A stretch of DNA of 7,429 bases. It comes from Bacillota bacterium. GTDB lineage: Bacteria > Bacillota > Clostridia > Oscillospirales > Acutalibacteraceae. Both the position numbers and the translations under genes were made by a program. Shown here one piece after another: positions 1 through 6,108 of this stretch. Within the stretch, counting starts at the first letter, position 1. Each line of letters begins with the position of its first letter. Where the stretch lies: the NCBI GenBank assembly GCA_023401495.1, contig JAEXDU010000149.1, positions 1 to 7,429 on the forward strand, written 5' to 3'. The notes beneath the pieces were generated by a model, which searched no databases, had not been told where the DNA came from, and saw nothing but the letters and a program-made list of their open reading frames with translations.

Positions 1-2
1 GT

Positions 3-1955
3 ATCGGCGTGTTCGAGGGCATCCACAAAATCAGCATGCAGGGCATCGTCAAGGACTACCTCAAGCTGCGCTACGCCAAAAACGACACGCTGTATGTGCC
101 GGTAACGCAGCTCGATCTGGTATCGAAATACATCGGCCCGCGGGAGGACGCACAGGTGCGCCTGCACCGTCTGGGCGGCTCCGACTGGCAGAAGACCAAG
201 GCGCGTGTCCGCTCAGCCGTAAAGGACATGGCCAAGGAGCTGATTAAGCTCTACGCGCAGCGCATGAACGCCAGGGGCCACGCGTTCGCCTCGGACACGG
301 AATGGCAGCACGACTTTGAATCCCACTTTGAATTTGAGGAGACCGAAGATCAGCTGCGCTGTATTGAAGAAATCAAGGTCGACATGGAACGGGAATCCCC
401 CATGGACCGCCTGCTGTGCGGCGACGTGGGCTTCGGCAAAACGGAGGTGGCCCTGCGCGCCGCGTTCAAGTGCGTCAGCGACTCCAAGCAGTGCGCCATG
501 CTGGTACCCACCACTATTCTGGCGTGGCAGCATTATCAGACGATCATCAAGAGGATGGAGGGCTTCCCCGTGCGGGTGGAGCTTCTGTCCCGTTTCCGCT
601 CGCCCAAACAGCAGGAGGAGATTCTAAGCCGCCTCAAGCGCGGCGAGGTGGATTTTGTGGTGGGCACGCACCGGCTGGTATCGAAGGACGTGCGCTTTCG
701 CGATCTGGGGCTGGTCATCATCGACGAGGAGCAACGCTTCGGCGTGGCCCAGAAAGAAAAGCTCAAAGAGCTTTGTAAAAACGTAGATGTGCTGACGCTC
801 TCCGCGACACCGATCCCCCGCACGCTGAATATGGCGCTTTCGGGCATCCGCGACATGTCTGTGATCGAGGAGGCCCCGCACGACCGCCACCCGGTACAGA
901 CGTATGTGCTCGAACACGACAACGGCATTCTGGCGGACGCCATTCGCCGGGAGCTTCGGCGCGGCGGTCAGGTATATTACCTGCACAACGACATCGGCAC
1001 CATCGACCGTGTCAGCGCCACACTGCAGGCCCTGATCCCCGAAGCGCGCATCGGTATCGGCCACGGAAAGATGAATGAAAACGAGCTTTCCGAGGTCTGG
1101 CGCCGCCTGGTCGATCAGGAAATCGACGTGCTGGTCTGCACCACGATCATTGAAACCGGCGTGGATGTGCCGAACGCGAACACACTCATCATCGACAACG
1201 CCGACCGCATGGGCCTTTCGCAGCTGCACCAGCTGCGCGGGCGCGTGGGGCGTTCGTCGCGCCGCGCCTACGCTTACCTGACCTTTACCCGGAACAAGGT
1301 GCTCACCGAAATCGCGCAGAAGCGTCTTTCGGCCATCCGCGAATTCACCGAGTTCGGCTCCGGCTTTAAAATCGCGATGCGCGACCTTGAGATCCGCGGC
1401 GCGGGCAACATCCTCGGCGGCGAGCAGCATGGCCATATGGAAGCCGTCGGCTACGACCTGTATTTAAAGCTTCTCGGGGAAGCCGTAAGCCAGGAAAAGG
1501 GCGAAGCACCGCCTCCGGGAGAATGTTTGGTGGATTTGCAGATCGAGGCGCATATTCCGGAGGAATATATCGAAAACTTAAACCAAAGGCTGGAAATCTA
1601 CCGCCGCATCGCGGATATTCGCGGAGACGACGACGCAAGCGACGTGCTCGACGAGCTGATCGACCGTTTTGGCGAGCCGCCGGCCTCCGTTCGCGGGTTG
1701 ATCGATGTGGCGCTGCTGCGCAACACGGCGGCCTCTCTGGGCGTGTACGAGATCAAACAGCAGGGCCAAACGCTTTTACTGTTTGTGGAGCATGTGGATA
1801 TGAAGCGCATTTCTTCCATGATCAGCGCCCTGCGCTCGCGCGTGATGCTCAGTGCAGGCTCGAAGCCGTATATCAGCGTCCGCGAGGCCAAGGGAGCGTC
1901 TCCGCTCGAAACCCTGCGGGAGGCTCTGCGCGCCATGCAGGACACAAAGGACTGA
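3..1955 (+). CDS. mfd: Transcription-repair coupling factor Mfd, C-terminal part (5' end outside window)
   Basis: Mfd is an ATP-dependent DNA translocase that pushes RNA polymerase stalled at DNA lesions off the template and recruits UvrA for nucleotide excision repair. The reading frame is open from base 3 to the window edge, so the gene starts upstream and the first GTG at 9 is internal. Numbering residues from base 9: the start (about 1-55, with YVPVTQLDLVSKYIGPRED) matches the RNA polymerase-interacting domain and relay region. The superfamily 2 translocase follows, with Walker A GDVGFGKTE at 138-146, the DEEQ box at 239-242, SATPIPRT at 265-272 and motif VI QLHQLRGRVGRS at 405-416. The RecG-like TRG segment and the C-terminal D7 domain (about 520-648) complete it. 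All catalytic motifs are intact. About the first 500 residues (UvrB-like modules) are missing only because of the window edge. Codon use is GC-rich, as expected for a core gene. Identification is very secure. Confidence 0.97.
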   Translation: MGVFEGIHKISMQGIVKDYLKLRYAKNDTLYVPVTQLDLVSKYIGPREDAQVRLHRLGGSDWQKTKARVRSAVKDMAKELIKLYAQRMNARGHAFASDTEWQHDFESHFEFEETEDQLRCIEEIKVDMERESPMDRLLCGDVGFGKTEVALRAAFKCVSDSKQCAMLVPTTILAWQHYQTIIKRMEGFPVRVELLSRFRSPKQQEEILSRLKRGEVDFVVGTHRLVSKDVRFRDLGLVIIDEEQRFGVAQKEKLKELCKNVDVLTLSATPIPRTLNMALSGIRDMSVIEEAPHDRHPVQTYVLEHDNGILADAIRRELRRGGQVYYLHNDIGTIDRVSATLQALIPEARIGIGHGKMNENELSEVWRRLVDQEIDVLVCTTIIETGVDVPNANTLIIDNADRMGLSQLHQLRGRVGRSSRRAYAYLTFTRNKVLTEIAQKRLSAIREFTEFGSGFKIAMRDLEIRGAGNILGGEQHGHMEAVGYDLYLKLLGEAVSQEKGEAPPPGECLVDLQIEAHIPEEYIENLNQRLEIYRRIADIRGDDDASDVLDELIDRFGEPPASVRGLIDVALLRNTAASLGVYEIKQQGQTLLLFVEHVDMKRISSMISALRSRVMLSAGSKPYISVREAKGASPLETLREALRAMQDTKD

Positions 1956-1987
1956 TGCTCCAGCTGGATGAGATTTCCATCAATGAC

Positions 1988-2016
1988 TGGACAAAGGCTT
2001 TTTCTGCGTGTATAGT
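1988..2016 (+). promoter_or_regulatory. Sigma-A promoter for the PrsA-like lipoprotein gene
   Basis: TGGACA at 1988-1993 and TATAGT at 2011-2016 are separated by exactly 17 bp. Each box differs from the consensus at one position. Transcription would start near 2023, giving a 5' leader of about 128 bases before the ATG at 2151. This lets the lipoprotein gene be expressed independently of mfd, although read-through from mfd is also possible because no mfd terminator is visible. Confidence 0.5.
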
Positions 2017-2023
2017 TTATAGT

Positions 2024-2111
2024 AATATCACTTTAAGATGCCCTAAAATGGAAGATTTTTCTTTTTTCCCCTGCTCGCAGCGGAGAAGAAAATCGCTTTT
2101 AAAGTGTTATT
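2024..2111 (+). promoter_or_regulatory. Long structured 5' leader of the lipoprotein gene
   Basis: Two arms of 13 bases, at 2024-2036 and 2099-2111, are complementary at 12 of 13 positions (AATATCACTTTAA against TTAAAGTGTTATT). They enclose a second helix, GATTTT at 2054-2059 with AAAATC at 2089-2094, extended by a pyrimidine/purine helix (CTTTTTTCC against GGAGAAG) and capped around a CTGC/GCAG mini-stem at 2071-2080. The predicted start site at about 2023 lies just before the first arm. It does not look like a terminator, because only TTATTGATT follows the last arm. Whether it regulates expression or stabilises the mRNA is unknown. Confidence 0.4.
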
Positions 2112-2150
2112 GATTACAGCCATGAATTTCAAGAAATCGGAGTGTGACGT

Positions 2151-3221
2151 ATGAATTTTCTGAAAAGACTGACGGCATCTCTTCTTTGCGTTGCGATGCT
2201 GACAGGCATGACGGCCTGCTCGGGACCGGACAAGACCTGGGCTGCCAAAACAAATGAGAAAACCCTCCCCATCGGCGTATATATCTATTATGAATATCTG
2301 GCCTACCAGAATGCTTCCACCAAGGTGGAGGATTCCACAAAGCCGGTTCTGGAGCAGAAGATCGAAGATACCGACGCAACCCAGTGGATCAAGAAGAAAG
2401 CGCTGGATTACACCAAGCTGCTGTTCGTGATTGATGATAAGATGAAAGAGCTGAAGCTTTCACTGACCGACGCGGAAACCAAAGAGATTGACAGCACGGC
2501 GACCAGCCAGTGGTCCTCTTACAAAGACACGCTGGAGGGCTATGGTATCTCGAAGGAATCCTTCTCGATGGCCACTGCGGAATTCAACACAAAATCTTCC
2601 AAGGTGTTCGAGGCGATCTATGGAGCAAAAGGCTCCAAGGCCGTCAGCGACGCCGACCTGAAGACGTATTTTGAAAAGAATTACACCGATTTTTCCTATG
2701 TGATGATCCCGCTGTACAACCCCACCACGTATGCCGCGCTGGATGAGAAGACCGAGAAGGAGTACAAGCAGTTCCTCGACGATCAGGCCGCAGCTCTGAA
2801 CAAGGGCAGCACCACCTTCGACGCGGTTTCCACCGAGGCGCAGAAGAAGCTGAGCCTCGACTATGCTCCCTCCCAGAACGTGACCACGCTGCTCAACGAG
2901 GAATCCGGCTATCCCACCGATCTGATTTCCCTGATTAACGGCATGAAGGCCGGTGAAGCCAAGACCATTACGCTTTCCACCGTGAGCGCCGCGCTGCTCG
3001 TCATGAAAAACGACGTGACGAAAAAGACTGCAACGCAGATTTCGAACGCAAGCACCCGTTCCCAGGTTCTGGGCAACATGAAGCATCAGGAATTCGAAGA
3101 TGAGATGACGAAGCTTGCCGAAGAATCCAAGGATATCACCGTCAACGATAAGGCAATTGATTCGTACCAGCCCACCATGTTTGTTCAGAAAGATACCGGC
3201 AGCTCTTCCACCGCCGGCTGA
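2151..3221 (+). CDS. PrsA/SurA-like foldase lipoprotein
   Basis: This is a 356-residue exported lipoprotein probably acting outside the membrane in folding of secreted proteins. The start has a positive n-region (MNFLKRL), a hydrophobic core (about 8-19) and a lipobox ending in MTAC with the lipidated Cys at 23. After it come a helical N-terminal region typical of SurA/PrsA chaperones (about 35-165), then SDADLKTYFEKNYTDFSYVMIPLY at about 166-189, which resembles the junction into a parvulin-type prolyl isomerase domain. The rest (about 205-290: ALNKGSTTFDAVS, then MKAGEAKTITLSTVSAALLVMKND) follows the parvulin layout but looks degenerate, so catalytic activity is doubtful. A low-complexity GSSSTAG tail ends it. 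The ATG has GGAG at 2139-2142, 8 bases upstream. A lipoprotein of this type next to mfd is familiar in Clostridia. Family assignment is good; the client proteins are unknown. Confidence 0.82.
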   Translation: MNFLKRLTASLLCVAMLTGMTACSGPDKTWAAKTNEKTLPIGVYIYYEYLAYQNASTKVEDSTKPVLEQKIEDTDATQWIKKKALDYTKLLFVIDDKMKELKLSLTDAETKEIDSTATSQWSSYKDTLEGYGISKESFSMATAEFNTKSSKVFEAIYGAKGSKAVSDADLKTYFEKNYTDFSYVMIPLYNPTTYAALDEKTEKEYKQFLDDQAAALNKGSTTFDAVSTEAQKKLSLDYAPSQNVTTLLNEESGYPTDLISLINGMKAGEAKTITLSTVSAALLVMKNDVTKKTATQISNASTRSQVLGNMKHQEFEDEMTKLAEESKDITVNDKAIDSYQPTMFVQKDTGSSSTAG

Positions 3222-3251
3222 TTGATCTGATAAGAACAAAAACGGCAAAAT

Positions 3252-3280
3252 GCTTCCCTTCAATGAGGGAAGCCTTTTTT
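3252..3280 (+). terminator. Rho-independent terminator after the lipoprotein gene
   Basis: GCTTCCCT (3252-3259) pairs perfectly with AGGGAAGC (3266-3273) around a 6-base loop, followed by CTTTTTT. It lies 30 bases after the stop codon. Read on the minus strand, the same stem is followed by ATTTT and TTTTT runs, so it could also stop transcripts coming from the right, including the large minus-strand RNA if that runs past 3370. Confidence 0.88.
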
Positions 3281-3369
3281 GAAAGCTTTTCGCTGAATTG
3301 CATTCGAGCACTAAAAATCATAAAACTGCTTTTAAAAAAATCAGCATTGAAAAACTCCGTCAATTCAGA

Positions 3370-3397
3370 AGGGCTGTGACGGAATCGTCACAGCCCT
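3370..3397 (-). terminator. Perfect 11-bp hairpin, possible 3' end of the minus-strand RNA
   Basis: AGGGCTGTGAC (3370-3380) and GTCACAGCCCT (3387-3397) pair without a mismatch around a 6-base loop. On the minus strand, the next T-run (TTTTT at about 3356-3350) comes 13 bases later, so intrinsic termination here would be untypical. On the plus strand only CTT follows. It may be a terminator, a stable 3' cap of the RNA, or a transcription barrier between the two regions. Confidence 0.5.
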
Positions 3398-4011
3398 CTT
3401 ATGGCAAACTATAAAAATTCTATTTCGTTTTGCACCGCTACGATTTCAAACGCATTGGTCCGAATCTTATCACACCAACAAATACGTCGTACTGCAATAC
3501 CTTCAGTTCTATTGGGAATCACTTTCCGTTAACTACATGCCCTGTAACAATTATTTCTGGAATAAAACCCTTTAAAGAAAGGTACCCTAAGGGAACATTG
3601 GAAACACATTACCCACTACTGAAAGGTTTTTCGGGAGCCAAATACGGAACACGGGAGCACTTCCACGTGATTCCCAGGGGCCATCCCGCCGGATCGGTTC
3701 CAAGCACTTGATAACCGAATTCGCGGTGACTGACGTTACCTGATATTTAGGACTCAACCCTTTCTGTTTGAATGATGCGCACGAACTTTGCATCCCAGGC
3801 AGTCTAAGCCCAACAGACCGACCGTCTGGTGCTGCGTTTCTTCTTGTACCATTGGACTCACCCCTTTCAAACGAATGTTGATCCCAGGCGTCACTTCCGT
3901 AAAGCCCCTTATGCAGCCATTTTTGTGGCGGCACCTGAAGCTTTTTATCAGAACAAAACCGCCGAAGCTGTTTTTTCTGATCCGCCTGCTACCAATATCC
4001 TTTCCCTTTGC
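3370..4011 (-). ncRNA. Candidate large structured noncoding RNA (about 640 nt)
   Basis: A near-consensus minus-strand promoter (4018-4045) points into this stretch, which has no convincing gene on either strand. Its translations are rich in G, S, P and R and resemble no protein I know. Reading the minus strand 5' to 3', visible structure includes: a UUCG-capped hairpin at 3981-3947 (ATCAGAA/TTCTGAT, then AAAAC/GTTTT, one bulge); GGCGG/CCGCC flanking it; a long-range GTTTGAA (3872-3866) with TTCAAAC (3772-3766); a 5'/3' closure GCAAA (4011-4007) with TTTGC (3408-3404); TATTGG (3997-3992) with CCAATA (3515-3510); and a perfect 11-bp final hairpin at 3397-3370. A 15-base motif (AAAGGGGTGAGTCC-like) occurs twice, at 3854-3868 and 3750-3764. 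Size and complexity resemble the ornate large RNA classes (OLE, ROOL, GOLLD), but I cannot match it to any of them. It might instead be a long antisense or decayed region. The 3' end is uncertain because no T-run directly follows the last hairpin. Confidence 0.55.
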
Positions 4012-4017
4012 AATTAT

Positions 4018-4045
4018 ATTATACCATTGATTCAGTAAATGTCAA
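4018..4045 (-). promoter_or_regulatory. Strong extended -10 sigma-A promoter, minus strand
   Basis: On the minus strand, a perfect TTGACA (4045-4040) is followed after 16 bp by a perfect TATAAT (4023-4018), preceded by the extended -10 element TGG. Predicted start is near 4011. Both hexamers are perfect consensus, the strongest promoter signal in the window. It diverges from the DUF1292 promoter, 58 bp away. Confidence 0.8.
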
Positions 4046-4103
4046 TAGTTTTTTCTCTTTATTTGCATAAATTATGTTGTTTTTATTTCAAAGAAATTTT
4101 TTA

Positions 4104-4132
4104 TTGACTTCACCATGGAACAACGGTACAAT
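4104..4132 (+). promoter_or_regulatory. Sigma-A promoter for the DUF1292 gene
   Basis: TTGACT (4104-4109) and TACAAT (4127-4132) are separated by 17 bp, each with one mismatch to consensus. The start site would be near 4139, leaving a short leader of about 29 bases before the ATG at 4168. Confidence 0.75.
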
Positions 4133-4167
4133 AATGATACCTTTTAACAGAATAAGGAGATGACAAT

Positions 4168-4485
4168 ATGAACGAAGAATTCGGCCCAGATGTTCTGACT
4201 CTGGTGGACGACGAAGGAAACGAGCATGAATTTGAAGTGCTGGACGTAATCGACAACGAAGACGGCTGCTTCTATGCTCTGCTACCCACCTTTGAAAACC
4301 CGCAGGACAGCGTGGAATCTGAAGGCACTTACTATATTTTCGAAGCAATCGAACAGGACGGCGAGCAGCAGCTGGCCGAAGTGGAGGACGAGGAACTGCT
4401 GGATAAGCTGGCAGAGCTCTTCGAAAGCCGCTTTGACGAGCTGTATGATGAAGAGGAAGATATTTCTGACGAAAGCGACGAATAA
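4168..4485 (+). CDS. DUF1292 family protein (YrzB-like)
   Basis: This is a 105-residue, very acidic cytoplasmic protein of unknown biochemical role. It has the usual DUF1292 pattern: an opening DVLTLVDDEGNEHEFEVLDVID (about 9-30), a conserved YALLPTF block (35-41), then YYIFEAIEQ and an acidic helical end (EVEDEELLDKLAELFESRFDELYDEEEDI). Length is typical of the family. No signal peptide, membrane segment or catalytic motif is visible. AAGGAG at 4154-4159, 8 bases from the ATG, fixes the start. In many Firmicutes the family member lies close to alaS and the Holliday junction resolvase gene; here it stands alone with its own promoter, between the large minus-strand RNA candidate and a 6S RNA candidate. 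No separate terminator is clear before the 6S promoter. Confidence 0.85.
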   Translation: MNEEFGPDVLTLVDDEGNEHEFEVLDVIDNEDGCFYALLPTFENPQDSVESEGTYYIFEAIEQDGEQQLAEVEDEELLDKLAELFESRFDELYDEEEDISDESDE

Positions 4486-4517
4486 TTTCTTTAACAGAAT
4501 TATTTTTCGTGATTTTC

Positions 4518-4526
4518 TGTTATACT
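4518..4526 (+). promoter_or_regulatory. Extended -10 promoter of the 6S RNA candidate
   Basis: TATACT at 4521-4526 is preceded by TGT, giving an extended -10 box. No good -35 hexamer lies 16-18 bp upstream (AATTAT is the best alignment), so recognition would depend on the extended element. The start site falls at about 4533-4536. Confidence 0.5.
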
Positions 4527-4532
4527 AATGCT

Positions 4533-4714
4533 TGCAGGAACAAGAAAGTGTTCTTCCTGCCTGGTGCGTGGACCGATGCAAATTAACCCTACAATGTTTG
4601 AATCGGGAGCCCGGCTCCGGCGGCGGATTGCAGACCTCCCGGCCTCTGGTCGGAAGAAGGGAGCATGAAAGCGTTGGGAGGGCACCCACCTGCTGTTGAG
4701 TAGCAGGTTTTTTT
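4533..4714 (+). ncRNA. ssrS: Probable 6S RNA
   Basis: 6S RNA mimics an open promoter and binds the sigma-A RNA polymerase holoenzyme, damping housekeeping transcription in stationary phase. Evidence here: length of about 180 nt between an extended -10 promoter and an intrinsic terminator, no open frame, and a 5'/3' closing stem. In that stem GGTG (4563-4566) pairs with CACC (4687-4690), and GTG (4568-4570) with CAC (4683-4685), with one C-C mismatch between them. The GGGCACCCACCT stretch near the 3' end and GGTGCGTGG near the 5' end look like Firmicute 6S sequences as I remember them. The interior has a GC-rich hairpin, CCGGCC/GGTCGG around a TCT loop, and unpaired A/U-rich flanks (around 4581-4600) that could form the central bubble. 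A 5' hairpin (GCAGG/CCTGC, 4534-4560) precedes the closing stem. The SRP RNA signature (GGUCC-GGAAGGAAGC type) is absent. A covariance-model search would settle the class. Confidence 0.7.
4688..4714 (+). terminator. Terminator of the 6S RNA candidate
   Basis: ACCTGCT (4688-4694) pairs with AGCAGGT (4702-4708) around a 7-base loop, directly followed by a T-run to 4714. The first arm overlaps the 3' strand of the presumed 6S closing stem, so the terminator fold and the mature fold exclude each other at 4688-4690. Confidence 0.85.
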
Positions 4715-4754
4715 CGCTCGTTACGGCCAGGCGGGCCATTTATAACAAGAATCA

Positions 4755-4793
4755 GCCCTTGCAGCATTTTTGCTGCAGGGGCGTTTTTGTTTT
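4755..4793 (+). terminator. Second strong terminator upstream of the transporter genes
   Basis: A 12-bp stem with one G-U pair (4755-4766 with 4771-4782, inner arms GCAGCA/TGCTGC) has a TTTT loop and is followed by GTTTTTGTTTT. It lies 41 bases after the 6S terminator and 66 bases before the next start codon. It is either a backup for the 6S terminator or the terminator half of an attenuator. No competing antiterminator is obvious in the 41-base interval. Confidence 0.85.
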
Positions 4794-4858
4794 AGGTACC
4801 GGATTCTGCGTGTTTTTCACTCCTTTTGGGACAGAATAAGCCGCAAAGGAGTGTCGGT

Positions 4859-5206
4859 ATGAAACGAACCTTTCGCGTGCTGGGCGGCTTTCTGGCGGGC
4901 GTGGCAAACGGCCTTCTGGGTGCGGGCGGCGGCATGGTGACCGTGCCCATGCTGAGAAAATCGGGCCTGCCTGTCGTAAAAAGCCACGCAACCTCCGTCG
5001 CGGTGATTTTGCCGATCTGCGTCTTGAGCGCCGGGCTGTACTTATTTCGCGGCAGCGTGACGATCGGGCAGTCTCTGCCGTATCTGCCCTGGATGCTGGC
5101 CGGCTCTGTCATCGGCTCGTGGGCACTGCCCCGGCTGAATAGAATGCTGCTGCGCCGCCTGTTCGGCGCGCTGATGCTGTGGGCCGCATGGAGGATGCTG
5201 TTCTGA
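4859..5206 (+). CDS. TauE/SafE family half-transporter, first subunit
   Basis: This is a 115-residue membrane protein corresponding to one half of a TauE/SafE (sulfite/sulfonate-type anion exporter) permease. Full-length members have about 250 residues and two repeats of this unit. The signature glycine-rich first helix is present, with GLLGAGGG then VTVPML at about 18-32. Four hydrophobic segments are visible at about 6-30, 43-63, 73-92 and 97-115. The ATG at 4859 is chosen because AAAGGAG (4845-4851) lies 7 bases upstream; an in-frame TTG at 4826 lacks such a site. The stop overlaps the next start (TGATG), implying coupled translation and a 1:1 complex with the second half. The transported anion cannot be told from sequence. 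I see no dedicated promoter in the short space after the terminator at 4755-4793. Confidence 0.85.
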   Translation: MKRTFRVLGGFLAGVANGLLGAGGGMVTVPMLRKSGLPVVKSHATSVAVILPICVLSAGLYLFRGSVTIGQSLPYLPWMLAGSVIGSWALPRLNRMLLRRLFGALMLWAAWRMLF

Positions 5207-5631
5207 TGGAATGGATATGGATGGCCTTGGCCGGATTGATTTCGGGCATTCTGGGCTCTATGGGGATGGGCGGCGGCGGCGTGCTCATTATTTATTTAAC
5301 GCTGATTGCCGGACTGGATCAGCGTGCCGCACAGGGAATCAACCTGATTCTGTTTATCCCCTGCGCCGTGCTGGCCCTGTTTTCTTATGTGCGCAAGGGG
5401 CTGATTGATTTCCGCACCGCTCTGTCGGCAGCGGCGGCGGGCCTTGTCGGCGCGCTGGGCGGCGTTTTTCTTTCGGGCTGGCTGGACGTTGTCTGGCTGC
5501 GGCGGATTTTCGGTGTGATGCTGCTTTTCATCGGCGTGCGGGAGTTATTTGCAAAAAAGCCCCCGCCCAGGGAAGAGAAGGAAGAAGAAGAAGAGAAAGA
5601 GAAACGCGGCAATCAGAGTGCTGAAAAATAG
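5206..5631 (+). CDS. TauE/SafE family half-transporter, second subunit
   Basis: This 141-residue protein is the second half of the split TauE/SafE permease. It repeats the family signature near its start (GILGSMGMGGGGVLIIY, about 14-30). Hydrophobic segments follow at about 44-62, 70-91 and 99-114. After the last helix comes an unusual soluble tail (KKPPPREEKEEEEEKEKRG), a run of charged residues absent from the first subunit. The ATG at 5206 shares its A with the stop of the upstream gene. GGAGG at 5190-5194, inside that gene, can serve as ribosome binding site. An in-frame ATG at 5188 is less likely because it would add residues that duplicate no family feature. The two halves differ clearly in sequence, so the pair probably forms a heterodimer rather than being a recent duplication. 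Function as a transporter is inferred from family only. Confidence 0.85.
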   Translation: MEWIWMALAGLISGILGSMGMGGGGVLIIYLTLIAGLDQRAAQGINLILFIPCAVLALFSYVRKGLIDFRTALSAAAAGLVGALGGVFLSGWLDVVWLRRIFGVMLLFIGVRELFAKKPPPREEKEEEEEKEKRGNQSAEK

Positions 5632-5687
5632 TCTTTCTTTTGTGTTGCCTCTATTGAATCATATTCAGCCGGAACCCTAGTTATGAA

Positions 5688-5721
5688 AAATCCCTCCCGG
5701 AGCAAGTCCGGGAGGGATTTT
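5688..5721. terminator. Bidirectional terminator between convergent genes
   Basis: A perfect 13-bp stem (5688-5700 with 5708-5720; core TCCCTCCCGG/CCGGGAGGGA) encloses a 7-base loop. TTTTA follows on the plus strand and TTTTTC on the minus strand. It can end the transporter transcript from the left and the DUF6809 transcript from the right. Confidence 0.9.
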
Positions 5722-5737
5722 ACTGTTTTGGTTACAG

Positions 5738-5761
5738 GGCGTTCCGGGCGGAACGCCTTTT
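5738..5761 (+). terminator. Second hairpin terminator in the convergent space
   Basis: GGCGTTCC (5738-5745) and GGAACGCC (5750-5757) form a perfect 8-bp stem with a GGGC loop and a TTTT tail. The tail supports plus-strand termination only; on the minus strand CTGTAACC follows. It lies just 12 bases beyond the DUF6809 stop codon. Confidence 0.7.
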
Positions 5762-5773
5762 ATGTTCATCCGC

Positions 5774-6064
5774 TTATCCGTTTTGAAACAAATCCTCCAT
5801 CCCGACGAAGGCTTCGGCCGTCATGGTGAGTCCCAGCCGATAGCCATAAACCAGATTGCCGACTGCCGTGAGCTTGTTCAGTTCTTTCTGGGTCCCTACA
5901 TAATTTTCAAACAATCTTTTGTCCTCTTCGTTCAGCCTTGCAAAAAGGTGCTCCTCATTTAGAGACAGTACCCGCACGACCTCTTCGTATTCGGAATCAT
6001 ACCGGAAAGACCGTACCTCCGGCGATAGGTTGCCATAGGCGAATTCTTCTAAAATGCTGGTCAT
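5774..6064 (-). CDS. Small DUF6809-like protein of unknown function
   Basis: This 96-residue soluble, probably all-helical protein begins MTSILEEFAYGNLSPEVRSF and continues with an acidic helical region (NEEHLFARLNEEDKRLFENYVGTQKELNKL) and a well-conserved end (TAVGNLVYGYRLGLTMTAEAFVGMEDLF). I recognise this pattern from many small gut Clostridia proteins that I believe are grouped as DUF6809; no function is known to me. The ATG at 6064 is preferred because AAAGGA (6078-6073) lies 8 bases upstream and family members start at MTSILEEF or similar. The ATG at 6073 overlaps that site. No good minus-strand promoter is visible, so it may be read as the last gene of a transcript from the ribbon-helix-helix genes. 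A decayed copy of its start exists at 6894-6925. Confidence 0.7.
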   Translation of the reverse strand: MTSILEEFAYGNLSPEVRSFRYDSEYEEVVRVLSLNEEHLFARLNEEDKRLFENYVGTQKELNKLTAVGNLVYGYRLGLTMTAEAFVGMEDLFQNG

Positions 6065-6073
6065 ACAATTCAT

Positions 6074-6108
6074 CCTTTCCTCATCGTTTCCAACGATGCC
6101 TTGAAAGG
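6074..6108 (-). promoter_or_regulatory. Leader hairpin sequestering the DUF6809 ribosome binding site
   Basis: In the minus-strand mRNA, CCTTTC (6108-6103) can pair with GAAAGG (6079-6074), which is the ribosome binding site. Inside this lies a perfect 7-bp hairpin, CATCGTT/AACGATG, with a 3-base loop (6098-6082). Translation would need this structure opened. The CCTTTC arm is also the complement of the plus-strand -35 box of small RNA copy A. Confidence 0.5.

Noticed and set aside
213..1436. Long minus-strand frames opposite mfd, including one of 270 codons
   Set aside because: They are a by-product of GC-rich codon use in mfd. The mfd frame carries intact motifs throughout.
3587..3934. A 115-codon open frame on the minus strand
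   Set aside because: The translation is rich in G, S, P and R, resembles no family, has no ribosome binding site at its start and lies inside the structured RNA candidate. A frame of this length can arise by chance there.
3430..4038. Several plus-strand frames of 69-93 codons
   Set aside because: They overlap one another in different frames, lack ribosome binding sites and promoters, and lie opposite the minus-strand RNA.
4491..4520. Inverted repeat ACAGAA/TTCTGT after the DUF1292 gene as a terminator
   Set aside because: The stem is short and A/T-rich, the loop is about 15 bases, and the second arm runs into the 6S -10 box rather than a T-run.
4533..4714. Signal recognition particle RNA instead of 6S RNA
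   Set aside because: The apical GGUCC-GGAAGGAAGC type motif of SRP RNA is absent; the closing stem and 3' sequence fit 6S better.
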